Assembly (NCBI GenBank): GCA_964631745.1
Contig: CAZVWV010000001.1
Coordinates: 11,341-75,340, forward strand
From: CAZVWV01 sp964631745
GTDB taxonomy: Bacteria > Bdellovibrionota_C > UBA2361 > JBGSMV01
Reading direction: 5' to 3'
Length of the DNA stretch: 64,000 nucleotides
A model generated the notes under the pieces. The model was not told the DNA's origin, did not search any database, and saw only the letters and a list, made by a program, of their open reading frames with translations. This document shows, piece after piece, positions 1 through 9,269 of this stretch. How positions within the stretch are numbered: the first letter of the stretch is position 1; each line of letters begins with the position of its first letter. The position numbers were made by a program, and so were the translations under genes.

Positions 1-1
1 C

Positions 2-3000
2 AAGATCGAAATTGTGGACGCCACTGATCTAACCCACGGTACCCATTCGGAGAGCCTTCAGTCCGAAAAAAAATCCACAAAGAAATCCACGGCGGCACAT
101 CCAGAGGCCGAAGCGCCGCTTCCCTTCTGTATTCTAGTTCGTGATAAAGATGGCGAAACAACCTTAAGGGTTTGTAGCCTACCTTTTTTTAATCAGGATT
201 TTAGGCACGATCTCCGCATCGTTTTGCGGGATGTTTGTACTGTCGTAGCCGAAATGCGGTTGCAGGAACGGGAAAAATCCTCCAGTTGGAAGCATTGGAT
301 TACCCAAGGAGAAAAGTACCTTTGGCCGTTGATTCAGAGATATGGCCTCCCAGTTGAAACGAAATGGCGGAATTTTTTGGTGGGGATGTGGGGTAAAAGG
401 ATTTATCAACATCAGGCGCGAGCGCATGTCGATAAGCTTAAGTTTGTACGGGAGCGTGAGAGACAGGAAAACAAGCGGGCGATTTCGCCGTTTGTTGAAG
501 CGTTGGGTGAGTTACAGGAACCGTATGAACTGCCTATTCCTCATGGCAACATGGAATTTTATCGCGGCGTGCGGTGTGAAGTGCACCGTTTTATGTTGAG
601 GCTGGCTAAGGTTGCCGAGCGACATGGGCATACCTCTGCGGATCTTTGGGAGGCCTACAAGAAAAATTTCCTGTTGCAACTTTCAGAGCTAGACGCCCAG
701 CCTCAACAAGAGGAGAAAAAGAAAAGAGAGTTCATGCGTGGGGTGTTGGTGGTTGGAATAGTAGCACAACGTTTAGTAGACCCTGATTTTCGAGAAATCC
801 CTGACGAAGCCGTGCGAGTTGCTTTCCCAGAAGAATTCAAGAAGGTAAGAAGAGCCGTTCAAGCAAAACTTGGTATGACACCCAGTGAAACCAGGGCATT
901 TCTTGAGAAAATCGCGGATGATTTAACGCGCTCCATTTCTTTGCAATATGGGCCCGGTAATGCCCCGAAGTTTAAAGTAAGTGGGCGACCAAAAAGCGCT
1001 GCGAGTCGCTTTAAAAAATACAATAATCCTCTTCGTGCCGCCAAGGCCGGACGTCCAACTGGGCAACTCGAAGACTTGGAATATAATGATGACTTGGGAG
1101 TGATGCTGGTGGCCGTATCGTTTGCGGACCTCGAGGCGCTCCATCGTGAAGCCTTTGTAGAAATAGTACGTGGTCGCCTGATTCATGTGGAGGGAGAACC
1201 CTATAAACCCGAGATCGATCAGTACTTTATGGATAGAAGGCTGGCCTGTGAGTACATTAAGCTCATGGTTCCAAATCCTCATCGACTGGGCGAACAAACT
1301 GCCGTCGAGGTTATTAGAATGACGCGGGAATTTAAAGATAAATATTTCGATCGAGGCACGGTAGGTTACCTCGGCCTTCCGCATTGGTTAAAAGATCTAC
1401 GTGATTACTACGCATGGATTGCTTGTTCAGAATTGGGTATTACCATCCAGGAACTCCAATCCAGAGGACGTTGCAGATTCTCCCTGGAAGATCCCGAAAA
1501 AAGTGACTCTGTCGGTAAGAATTTTGAGCGTATCGTTGAGATGTATCGCCAAGAGGCGATCTCATTTATCCGCTTTGGGGCGGTTCCCTCCAAGAATTTG
1601 GACGGAGCCACTTTCCTCACCGATCATTTTCCGAGCGGGTCATGCGCGCTAGATTTGATTTACCATCGCGCCCTGAATTTGGTGCCCCAGGATTGGGAGG
1701 TGATTGAACAGCTGCCAGGGGGAGAACGAACTAAAATCCCGCTCGATCGTGTTTTGAACGATGAAGCCGCTTATTTATTGGTCCCTCGAGATACACCCAT
1801 CGAGAAAGATAATTTAGAATTCCCGCGGGCGGGGGAAACCGTGTGCAGCTTGCGCGGCAGGGTCAAACAGTTTCAAGCTACAGGCGATCCAGAAAGCTTG
1901 AAAAGCGCGCTGGAGCGCGGGAATCGGCACTTAGAAAATATTTTTGCGAGCTCAACCTTTCGCTTTCCGGGGAACACCGAGATGCTAACTTATCTTTTTG
2001 AGGATTTTGGAGTGGATTCGATTGAGGAGCTCTCACTGGGACTCGGGATCGGGGCCTTGGATCATCAGAAACTGAATGCCTGGTATGTGAAACATTTTGT
2101 GCAGTATTATCCCATTCCCGAAGGAAACTCTCTTACGGTCTACGCCGATCAAGCTCAGGCCAAGGCATTTGTAATGTTGAACGACCTAGTGTGGTTGAAC
2201 GGCTTAAGGCTTCGTAGCGCAAGTGTGAAGCCTGGTGGTCCCGAGCGAGAAGAGAGGGGGGAGTGCATCACCTTTGAGTTCGAACCTTCCCTCTCAGTGC
2301 GTGTTGCAGGGGTAAAAGGGGGCCTAACGCTGACCACGGACACAGATGGCAAATGGAAATTGGTTGCGGAAAACGAGCAGGGGGCGGAGGGAACCTCGAT
2401 AGTAAGATACGCGACGCGCGACGCGCCGGTGGGATGCACGGCGGCTGACTTTAGGAGTCTGTTGCGGCATGAAGGATCCCCTGAACTTTGGGAAGCGGAG
2501 GTTGAAAGCGCCCATGAAAGTGGCTTAAGAATCACTGGCATGCGCAGAGTTCCCAACGAATGTTCGCTCAATCCTGAACGCATATATCTCTTGTTGAAAT
2601 CGACCATGAGCGAGGCCCTACAGCCTCAATTGACTAGCAGCAGTTTCGCGCAATTGCCCCTATTGCTCCCTGTAGAAATAAGCAATCCCACCGGCATAGT
2701 CGGACTATTGCACGATCTTCGGAACTCCCGCATTGAGCGGGATTCTTCCGGAAGTCTACGTAGCGGTAAAGAGCTAATGGTGAGTAGCGAGCTAACTGAT
2801 CTTTCTGAGATCTTTGTTATAGCAAAATTCCTAACAGATCGGGGCATGAACATCCTCAGTATGACGCCCTATGGAAATGGATCAGGGGGCTGGAACTTAG
2901 AGTGTATTGTCGTAAGTGATGATCCAAGATTGTCGGCGCAACGTTCCGCTAGCCTCAATGAAATTGGAGCGGCGCTGGTCGAAATCATGGCCGCTTTTAA

Positions 3001-3061
3001 AAAGAAATTCGGACGAAACCCCGTGCTGCATGTCATCGCTCGGGGGGGTGCCACCCCCTAA
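2..3061 (+). CDS. Large protein resembling a divergent RelA/SpoT-type (RSH) protein; 5' end may be cut by the window edge
   Basis: The first start codon is GTG at 14 (1015 residues), but the frame is open to the left edge and no clear ribosome site precedes 14, so the true start may lie outside. Residues 320-336 (VSGRPKSAASRFKKY) resemble the GRPKxxxSxxxKM motif of (p)ppGpp synthetase domains. Residues 431-461 (VEVIRM ... LGLPHWLKD) resemble the ExQIRT ... AAHWxYK end of the same domain. Residues about 535-595 fit a TGS domain (PSGSCALDLIYHRAL), 630-690 a helical linker, and about 925-960 an ACT-like domain (LTDRGMNILSM). That order is the one known for long RSH proteins. The expected GYQSLH loop is replaced near ACEYIKLMV, and I see no HD hydrolase motif in residues 40-280, so activity may be lost or changed. 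The domain reading is by eye and moderate. The gene overlaps livG tail-to-tail by 4 bases. Confidence 0.55.
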   Translation, partial: KIEIVDATDLTHGTHSESLQSEKKSTKKSTAAHPEAEAPLPFCILVRDKDGETTLRVCSLPFFNQDFRHDLRIVLRDVCTVVAEMRLQEREKSSSWKHWITQGEKYLWPLIQRYGLPVETKWRNFLVGMWGKRIYQHQARAHVDKLKFVRERERQENKRAISPFVEALGELQEPYELPIPHGNMEFYRGVRCEVHRFMLRLAKVAERHGHTSADLWEAYKKNFLLQLSELDAQPQQEEKKKREFMRGVLVVGIVAQRLVDPDFREIPDEAVRVAFPEEFKKVRRAVQAKLGMTPSETRAFLEKIADDLTRSISLQYGPGNAPKFKVSGRPKSAASRFKKYNNPLRAAKAGRPTGQLEDLEYNDDLGVMLVAVSFADLEALHREAFVEIVRGRLIHVEGEPYKPEIDQYFMDRRLACEYIKLMVPNPHRLGEQTAVEVIRMTREFKDKYFDRGTVGYLGLPHWLKDLRDYYAWIACSELGITIQELQSRGRCRFSLEDPEKSDSVGKNFERIVEMYRQEAISFIRFGAVPSKNLDGATFLTDHFPSGSCALDLIYHRALNLVPQDWEVIEQLPGGERTKIPLDRVLNDEAAYLLVPRDTPIEKDNLEFPRAGETVCSLRGRVKQFQATGDPESLKSALERGNRHLENIFASSTFRFPGNTEMLTYLFEDFGVDSIEELSLGLGIGALDHQKLNAWYVKHFVQYYPIPEGNSLTVYADQAQAKAFVMLNDLVWLNGLRLRSASVKPGGPEREERGECITFEFEPSLSVRVAGVKGGLTLTTDTDGKWKLVAENEQGAEGTSIVRYATRDAPVGCTAADFRSLLRHEGSPELWEAEVESAHESGLRITGMRRVPNECSLNPERIYLLLKSTMSEALQPQLTSSSFAQLPLLLPVEISNPTGIVGLLHDLRNSRIERDSSGSLRSGKELMVSSELTDLSEIFVIAKFLTDRGMNILSMTPYGNGSGGWNLECIVVSDDPRLSAQRSASLNEIGAALVEIMAAFKKKFGRNPVLHVIARGGATP

Positions 3062-3792
3062 CTCCCCCCAAAATAAATCTCCTTCAGCAAAGCGCTAGAG
3101 CGCACTTCTCCCGGGGTCCCATCAAGGACAACGTTTCCTAGATTCACCACCGCGATACGGTTACAAAAGGATTGAATGAAATTAATATCATGTTCAATCA
3201 CTAATACCGATTTCCCCAAACTTCTTAGTTTTATGATCAGACTAGAGACCTGATCCTTCATCTTAGGCGATACTCCCGCAGTGGGCTCATCCAGTAAGAA
3301 TACCTGCGCGCCGCTGGCTAGGGATCTGGCGATTTCTAGCAGGCGCAGTTGGCCACCGGATAGGCTACTGGCTTTGGCGTTGGCTCTATTCTCAAGCCCT
3401 ATTTGGGCAAGATACTCCATGGCGCTTGTTCTAAGTTTGTTACAGGACCCAAAAAAGAGATTGGCCAGGGTGCCTTTAGCTTCCAAGGCCACATACAGGT
3501 TCTCAAGCAGGGTCATGTCACGAAACACGCCCGCAATCTGGAAGACCCGGCCGAGTCCCAGCTTGGCGCGTTCGTGCGGGAGCAGGTCACTTAGCTCCGT
3601 ATCTCCTAGTTGAATTTTACCGGCGTCGGCTCTCAAAAAACCGGAGATACAATTAAAGAGCGTGGTCTTACCGCTGCCATTTGGGCCAATCAACCCCACG
3701 ATCTCGGCCTGGCCGATCTCGAGTGAGAGATTATTCAGAATCCTATTTCCGGAGATCGAGATGCTTATATCACTTACCTTTAACGTCGCCAT
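3058..3792 (-). CDS. livG: Branched-chain amino acid ABC transporter, ATP-binding protein LivG
   Basis: This cytoplasmic ATPase would power import of Leu, Ile, Val or related amides through LivH/LivM. The 244 residues carry Walker A GPNGSGKTT (36-44), the Q-loop at VFQ (83-85), the signature LSGGQ (144-148), Walker B VFLLDEP (164-170) and the switch His in VIEHD (198-202). Length and the LLPHERAKLGLGRVFQ region fit LivG rather than LivF. It is the last gene of a minus-strand string, 11 bases after livM. No livF and no periplasmic binding protein (livK/J) lie nearby, so the transporter is incomplete here. An amide or urea transporter of the same family cannot be excluded. Confidence 0.88.
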   Translation of the reverse strand: MATLKVSDISISISGNRILNNLSLEIGQAEIVGLIGPNGSGKTTLFNCISGFLRADAGKIQLGDTELSDLLPHERAKLGLGRVFQIAGVFRDMTLLENLYVALEAKGTLANLFFGSCNKLRTSAMEYLAQIGLENRANAKASSLSGGQLRLLEIARSLASGAQVFLLDEPTAGVSPKMKDQVSSLIIKLRSLGKSVLVIEHDINFIQSFCNRIAVVNLGNVVLDGTPGEVRSSALLKEIYFGGS

Positions 3793-3803
3793 TTATACCT
3801 TTC

Positions 3804-4676
3804 TTACACCTTTCTCTCTTTGGGCCAAAGACTCTCGCGCTTGTAGTAGAGCACCGAGAATAAAATAATAGCGTAAAGCATCTGCCGCATGGGCCCCAGA
3901 ATGCTTGGGCTTATCTCAACAAAGCGCAGCCCTTCGGGCAGGATTACTAAAAAGATGGTCGCTAGATTGCACCCCCAAAAGGAGGCCGGTTTACCAAGTA
4001 AGACAATCGTCAGTACGAAAACCATCTCCGAAAGCGAGAACGAAGACGGGTCGATATAGTTAAGATACACCGCGAAAAAGCATCCGGCTAAACCTGCCAA
4101 GGCAGAGGCCACCAGAAAGCTTATGTTCCTAATAAACACAGCGTTGACTCCGAGAGCTAGCGCGCCCGGTAGAAACTCCGCTTGTGCACGCAAAGCGCGC
4201 GCAAAGGGGCTGGCATGGATAAAGAAGATCACGCAAAGTATGATTAGCGTTACCGTTCCAATTAATCCCAAAAAATTATAATTCTCATAAAAATTATGCC
4301 CCCAAAGTTCCGGTCGCGGAATTCCTGGAATTCCCAGAACGCCGCGCGTCAGGCTTTTCCAGTTTATCAACAGGGCCGTAACCACGGAGCTAAATGCCAG
4401 AGTGCCGATTGCGAAATAATCGTCAGTCAGGCGAATGGCGATCATGCCTATTAGAAAAGCGAAGAGTCCACTGGTCAGCATGCTTAAAGCCATAACCGAG
4501 AGAGTCGTAAACCCGTAATCGGTCAAGAGTAACGCAGCTGTGTAGGCTCCGATGGCATAAGATGCGATATGCGCCAAGTTGAAGCTGCGTGCCAAACCGA
4601 AACTTAGATTAAAACTTTGCGCCAAGATCAGGTACAGGCAGATAATAATGCAGATATGGATTAAGTATTCGCTCAT
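3804..4676 (-). CDS. livM: Branched-chain amino acid ABC transporter permease LivM
   Basis: This inner-membrane permease has 290 residues and about eight hydrophobic segments, starting with IHICIIICLYLILAQSFNLS. The motif FGLARSFNLAHIASYAIGAY near residue 26 matches the start of the LivM/LivH family domain, and the middle stretch LTDDYFAIGTLAFSSVV is typical of LivM. It forms the transmembrane pore with LivH. It lies 13 bases after livH and 11 bases before livG, so the three are almost surely one transcript. The C-terminus is basic (KRESLWPKERKV), as is usual for the cytoplasmic side. Confidence 0.88.
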   Translation of the reverse strand: MSEYLIHICIIICLYLILAQSFNLSFGLARSFNLAHIASYAIGAYTAALLLTDYGFTTLSVMALSMLTSGLFAFLIGMIAIRLTDDYFAIGTLAFSSVVTALLINWKSLTRGVLGIPGIPRPELWGHNFYENYNFLGLIGTVTLIILCVIFFIHASPFARALRAQAEFLPGALALGVNAVFIRNISFLVASALAGLAGCFFAVYLNYIDPSSFSLSEMVFVLTIVLLGKPASFWGCNLATIFLVILPEGLRFVEISPSILGPMRQMLYAIILFSVLYYKRESLWPKERKV

Positions 4677-4689
4677 AGCTGTAAGACTA

Positions 4690-5577
4690 TCAAACCTTTC
4701 TCAAAGATTTCCCAAAGAGACCCTGTGGTCTGACCAGCAGCACCAACAAGATCGCCATAAAACTAAAAGCATCCTTGTACCCGGCGGGCAAACTGTAGTC
4801 GCCGAAATCTATGCCGATGCTTAGATTCTCAATTAAGCCTAGCGCGAAACTTCCTAAGATAGTGCCCCATATATTGCCAAGCCCGCCCAGAATCATGGCG
4901 GCAAAGGCTTTGATCGTATAACTTCCACCCATAGTTGGTTGTAAATTAGTCTCGTAGCCCACTAAAATCCCAGCCAGCGCCGAGAGCAGGGCCGATACGG
5001 TAAAAATGAATAGCCCCAACTTCTCAGTGCTAAGCCCCAGCGACTGCGCCGCAATCGAATTCTGCGAAGTGGCTCGAATTTGGCGTCCCAGGGCGGTACG
5101 ATGGATAAGATAAGCCATGCTGCTCGGCACAATGATGGCCACGCAGATGATTAATATCTGAATGGGTGTGATGTAGACCCCCCAAAGCTCCAAACTCTCA
5201 AAGGTTTCAGAGCTTAGAGATTTCACATTAACCCCAAAGAAGATCGAAACTAACGATTCAAGAATCGTCGCCAGTGAAAGTGTGCTGACAAACACCAACA
5301 TGGGGTTGTAATTAAGAAAGGGGGCCGCGAATACTTTGTAACAGCCCATAGCGATGATTCCTATGGAGATCAGCGCACATAGCAGTCCAAGAGGCGCTCC
5401 ATAGTTCATCTCGATTGCGAACAGCAGAAATAAATAGGCGCCCAACATCATCAGATGACCGTGGGCAAAATTGAGAATCCTTACAACTCCGTAAGTGAGC
5501 GAGAGCCCGATACTTGCCAGAGCATATAAGCTCCCGGCGATTAGGGAGTTAATTAGAAGTTGAGGTAAGATTGACAT
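4690..5577 (-). CDS. livH: Branched-chain amino acid ABC transporter permease LivH
   Basis: This inner-membrane permease has 295 residues. The N-terminal stretch SLYALASIGLSLTYGVVRIL followed by NFAHGHLMMLGAY is the classic LivH signature, and KAFAAMILGGLGNIWGTILG near residue 225 is the second conserved family block. It pairs with LivM to form the transport channel. It starts 17 bases after the stop of the glycyl-tRNA synthetase gene and has only a weak ribosome site. It probably depends on the upstream minus-strand promoter near 12.5 kb. Confidence 0.9.
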   Translation of the reverse strand: MSILPQLLINSLIAGSLYALASIGLSLTYGVVRILNFAHGHLMMLGAYLFLLFAIEMNYGAPLGLLCALISIGIIAMGCYKVFAAPFLNYNPMLVFVSTLSLATILESLVSIFFGVNVKSLSSETFESLELWGVYITPIQILIICVAIIVPSSMAYLIHRTALGRQIRATSQNSIAAQSLGLSTEKLGLFIFTVSALLSALAGILVGYETNLQPTMGGSYTIKAFAAMILGGLGNIWGTILGSFALGLIENLSIGIDFGDYSLPAGYKDAFSFMAILLVLLVRPQGLFGKSLRKV

Positions 5578-5594
5578 TCGCCGAACTGCAAATT

Positions 5595-7106
5595 TTATAT
5601 CGCGGTGACTCTGGCCCGCACCAACTCAACCGCTTGCTCGATAGGAATGCGTTCCTGCTGAGTGGTGTCGCGGTTTCGAACCGTTATGGATTGATCCTGT
5701 AAGCTCTGATGATCTACGGTCAGACAATAGGGCGTGCCAATCTCGTCGTGCCGGGAATAGCGCTTGCCGATCGATTGCTGTTCATCATAACGCGCGTTGA
5801 TGCCGTGCTTTAAGAATTCAGCCACAATTTTGCGCCCAAGCTCCGGAAGGCCGTCCTTCTTCACCAACGGAAGTATTGCGGCTTTAATGGGCGCCAGCGC
5901 GGGGTGAAGCTTCATCACCAAGCGGGTTTTTTCTTGGCCTTCGGCGTCTACACCTTTTTCTTCAGCGTAGGCATCCAGCAGGTAAAGCAAGACAGCGCGT
6001 GTTAAACCGGCTGCGGGTTCGATGACATAGGGGACATAACGCCAGCCTGGCTTGCCGGTCTGGGGATCGTTTTTCTGCTGATCAAAATAGCTCAGTTTGG
6101 TTTTAGAGTGTTCGCCATGCTTTGTTAGATCATAAGAGGTGCGTGAGGCGATGCCTTCCAGCTCATCCCAGCCCCAGGGGTAGAGATACTCGATATCGAT
6201 ACAGGCGTTGGCGTAATGGGCGAGCTCGCTCTTCTCGTACACCCGCGCTCTAAAAGCATCCTTGCCGTTGGCGTAGCGCTTCCACCAATTTAAGCGTTGA
6301 TCGCTCCAGTACTGATGCCACTCTAGCTCGGTACCAGGCTCGCAGAAAAACTCCATCTCCATCTGTTCGAATTCGCAAGTTCTAAAGATGAAACGCTCGG
6401 TGACCACTTCATTCCTAAAAGATTTACCTTGCTGTGCGATTCCGAAGGGCACTTTCATGGACATGCTTTGTTGCACGTTCATAAACTGTACAAACATGCC
6501 TTGGGCTGTTTCTGGGCGCAGATAGATCGACGAGGGTTGCAAGGTCGATTCGAGTTTCTCTCTAAGTTCCTGCTTGGAAAATGACTTGCCTTGAATCTCG
6601 TCTAAAAATGATTCATACGGATCAACCGGCCCGATGGAGGTGCGAAACATAAGATTAAACTGGCGCTCTTCGGAGAGTTCCGAAGCACCGCAATTGGGGC
6701 AGACATACGAACGTGTGGCCGTAGATTTTACCGGCTCGCCATCCTTACGGCCTCCTTTTTTGTAAGAGATCTCGGCGCCGATCTCGGTTTTGGGCGCTTT
6801 GTCGGCTCTGAAACGTTCTTTGCAGTTTAGGCAGTCGACCAACGGGTCGGTAAATCCTGCCAAATGACCGCTGGCTTTCCAAACATCTGGGTGCATGTAA
6901 ATCGCAGAATCCAACCCCACGATATCTTCACGCTCATGCACCATGGTGCGCCACCACTCCTGGGCGATGTTGCGCTTAAGTTCAATACCTAGCGGGCCGT
7001 AATCGTAGGCGCTCTTTAAGCCACCATAAATCTCACTACTTTGGAAGATAAAGCCTCTGCGCTTGCAGAGTGAGACGATTTTCGAAAGCAAATCCTCTGT
7101 GGCCAC
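5595..7106 (-). CDS. glyQS: Glycyl-tRNA synthetase, single-chain class II type
   Basis: The enzyme charges tRNA-Gly with glycine in the cytoplasm. The 503 residues match the single-chain dimeric form, not the alpha2beta2 form. The start LCKRRGFIFQSSEIYGGLKS, the motif-2-like loop with FRNEVVTERFIFRTCEFEQM, the RPETAQGMFVQF segment (near 197) and the anticodon-binding C-terminus from about residue 400 (LAPIKAAILPLVKKDG) are family hallmarks. Cys pairs CLNC and CPNC in the insertion probably bind zinc. The start is GTG directly after the TAA of the fadB-like gene, with GAGGT five bases before it, so translation is probably coupled. Confidence 0.95.
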   Translation of the reverse strand: MATEDLLSKIVSLCKRRGFIFQSSEIYGGLKSAYDYGPLGIELKRNIAQEWWRTMVHEREDIVGLDSAIYMHPDVWKASGHLAGFTDPLVDCLNCKERFRADKAPKTEIGAEISYKKGGRKDGEPVKSTATRSYVCPNCGASELSEERQFNLMFRTSIGPVDPYESFLDEIQGKSFSKQELREKLESTLQPSSIYLRPETAQGMFVQFMNVQQSMSMKVPFGIAQQGKSFRNEVVTERFIFRTCEFEQMEMEFFCEPGTELEWHQYWSDQRLNWWKRYANGKDAFRARVYEKSELAHYANACIDIEYLYPWGWDELEGIASRTSYDLTKHGEHSKTKLSYFDQQKNDPQTGKPGWRYVPYVIEPAAGLTRAVLLYLLDAYAEEKGVDAEGQEKTRLVMKLHPALAPIKAAILPLVKKDGLPELGRKIVAEFLKHGINARYDEQQSIGKRYSRHDEIGTPYCLTVDHQSLQDQSITVRNRDTTQQERIPIEQAVELVRARVTAI

Positions 7107-9254
7107 TTATACCTCGTAAAAACTAATATTCTTAGAAGCGCGCGCAGCGATTCCCGGGGCAGGTGAAAAGCGCGCCCCGTGTTTAGCCTCAAGCCTGGTT
7201 AGGTCCTCAAGTATCTTCTTGGCGCCCAAGCTATCGGCGTATCCAAAGATGCCGCCCCGAAACGGCGGAAAGCCCATCCCCATTACCGTTCCTAAGTCGA
7301 TCTGACTGGCCGCCTCCGGACTGGGTTTTCCAGCCACGCCCTCGTCTAAGCAGCGTACGGCCTCGTTCACCAGCGAGAGCATTAATCGCTCGCAGATGTG
7401 CGCCGAATCGGAAGACTCTGTAACTGGCTTTAGGCCCAAGAGCTCACGAAGCTCCGTACACGGCACTGCCTCACCCTCGTGGAAATTATAGAAACCGCTT
7501 CCGGATTTCTTCCCCATTCTTCCGAGCTTAGCAAGTCTGCTAGCATAGTCCGGGCCGCGCATGCGCTCACCGTACCCCTTAAACATCACCTCTTGCACAT
7601 GCGCCACCACATCCAGCCCCACTTCATCCAATAGGCGAATGGGGCCCATGGGCATGCCGAACTTGAGGGCGCTCCTGTCGATCTCGGTAGCGGCCTGATC
7701 TTGCAAGAGATAAACGGCTTCATTTAGGTAGGGAGCCAAGATGCGGTTAACCAAAAAACCCGGCACGTCTTTAACTACTATAGGATACTTCCCCAGCTTG
7801 GAGGCTAATGCCGCCACAACAGCCACAGTTTTATCCGAACTTTGATCCGCTCTAATTATTTCTACCAAAGGCATTTTGGGCACGGGGTTAAAGAAGTGCA
7901 TCCCCACCACCCGTTCCGGATTTGGGATGGCCCGCGCAATTTCTGTAACGGAAAGGGATGATGTGTTAGTGGCGATGATTGCATCTTGCGGCATCTGCGA
8001 AGCCAAATCCGCCAAGACTTTTTTCTTAATATCGATCTCTTCCAAAATGGCTTCAATGGCGAAATTTGCGTTGCCTGTGTTGCTTGAGGTAGTGCTGGTA
8101 ACTTCGATACGATTTAGGACAAAACTTTTCTCTTGTGTTGTTAAATATTTTAAGCCTTCAAGATATTTTTTAATTTGCGAAAGGCCCTTGCCAAGCGCGG
8201 CTTCAGAGCTATCTTTTAAAATTACCTGGCAATCGCTCTTGGCGAACACCCCGGCGATACCGGCGCCCATCACGCCCGCACCAACCACTATGGCGTGCAA
8301 CTGCTCCACGCTTTTGCGCGCACCCTTTCCTATGGCCTTTGAGGCTTCCGTTAGAAAATAAAGTTTGACGAGGGCCTTGCTCTCTGGCGAGACAATTAAT
8401 CTGCCAAGCTCCTTGGCCTCGAAGCGCAAGCCGGTTTCGAAGCCTCGCTCAAGCCCTACTAGAGCAGATTCAAGCGCGGCCGGGGGCGCCGGATAAAATC
8501 CTTTGGTTTCCTTCTGGACACTCTTGGAAGCGTTTTTCTTGACGAAACTTCGCCCCAAACTAGTAAAGGTGAGTAAGCGGTCTATGACAGGGATCTTAAT
8601 CGCGCGAGGCTTGGCTTCCCCGGATGCTATTACGCTGGCGCGATCCATCAGTTTCTCGGTCGACACGATCTCGTTTACAAGACCGCATTTAAGGGCCTGT
8701 TTTGGCCGTAAGGTTTTGCCGCCTAGGATAATATCTAGCGCTTTTGGTAGACCGATTAAGCGCGGCAGACGTTGTGTCCCGCCGAAGCCCGGCAAAATTC
8801 CGAGCTTAATCTCAGGCAGCCCGATTAAGCTGGATCTATGATCGCTAATAATTCGGTAGGTACAACCTAAAACCAATTCACAGCCGCCGCCCACGCACGC
8901 TCCGCTTATGGCCGCTATGGTGGGGAAGGGCAGGGCTTGCAGTTCATCAAAGGCGAGCTGACCCTCGCGGGCTAATCTTTCACCTAGCGCGGGGTCCGAG
9001 ACATTCTTGATTAGATTCAAGTCCGCCCCAGCAGTAAACATATCAAGGCTTGGTCCGCTTATTACCAAGGCTTTAGGACGCTCGGCCCGCAACTGTCCGA
9101 TAGCTTCTCGAAACGACTGGATACGCTCGGCGGTGATTGTCACCACCCGTTCCGAACTGTGACCAAGCCGCAATAGCGGAATTCCGCTGGGCAGGTACTC
9201 CATGACTACTCGACCAGTCGATAAAGAGCGTTCCTGCGAATGGGTCGTGTCCAT
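7107..9254 (-). CDS. fadJ: Bifunctional enoyl-CoA hydratase / 3-hydroxyacyl-CoA dehydrogenase (FadB/FadJ type)
   Basis: The protein hydrates 2-enoyl-CoA and oxidises the resulting 3-hydroxyacyl-CoA with NAD in fatty-acid beta-oxidation. Of its 715 residues the first 190 are a crotonase domain (GGCELVLG and KLGILPGFGGTQRLPRLIG). The NAD-binding domain starts at VVGAGVMGAGIAGVFAKSD near residue 326 and contains GMHFFNPVPKMPLVEII. Two C-terminal dehydrogenase domains follow (VPGFLVNRILAPYLNEA and LVNEAVRCLDEGVA). An AGGAAA ribosome site precedes the ATG. It lies 15 bases after ileS and abuts glyQS. FadB and FadJ cannot be separated by eye, and the partner thiolase may be the one at 31175. Confidence 0.92.
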   Translation of the reverse strand: MDTTHSQERSLSTGRVVMEYLPSGIPLLRLGHSSERVVTITAERIQSFREAIGQLRAERPKALVISGPSLDMFTAGADLNLIKNVSDPALGERLAREGQLAFDELQALPFPTIAAISGACVGGGCELVLGCTYRIISDHRSSLIGLPEIKLGILPGFGGTQRLPRLIGLPKALDIILGGKTLRPKQALKCGLVNEIVSTEKLMDRASVIASGEAKPRAIKIPVIDRLLTFTSLGRSFVKKNASKSVQKETKGFYPAPPAALESALVGLERGFETGLRFEAKELGRLIVSPESKALVKLYFLTEASKAIGKGARKSVEQLHAIVVGAGVMGAGIAGVFAKSDCQVILKDSSEAALGKGLSQIKKYLEGLKYLTTQEKSFVLNRIEVTSTTSSNTGNANFAIEAILEEIDIKKKVLADLASQMPQDAIIATNTSSLSVTEIARAIPNPERVVGMHFFNPVPKMPLVEIIRADQSSDKTVAVVAALASKLGKYPIVVKDVPGFLVNRILAPYLNEAVYLLQDQAATEIDRSALKFGMPMGPIRLLDEVGLDVVAHVQEVMFKGYGERMRGPDYASRLAKLGRMGKKSGSGFYNFHEGEAVPCTELRELLGLKPVTESSDSAHICERLMLSLVNEAVRCLDEGVAGKPSPEAASQIDLGTVMGMGFPPFRGGIFGYADSLGAKKILEDLTRLEAKHGARFSPAPGIAARASKNISFYEV

Positions 9255-9269
9255 AAATTATATTTCCTA

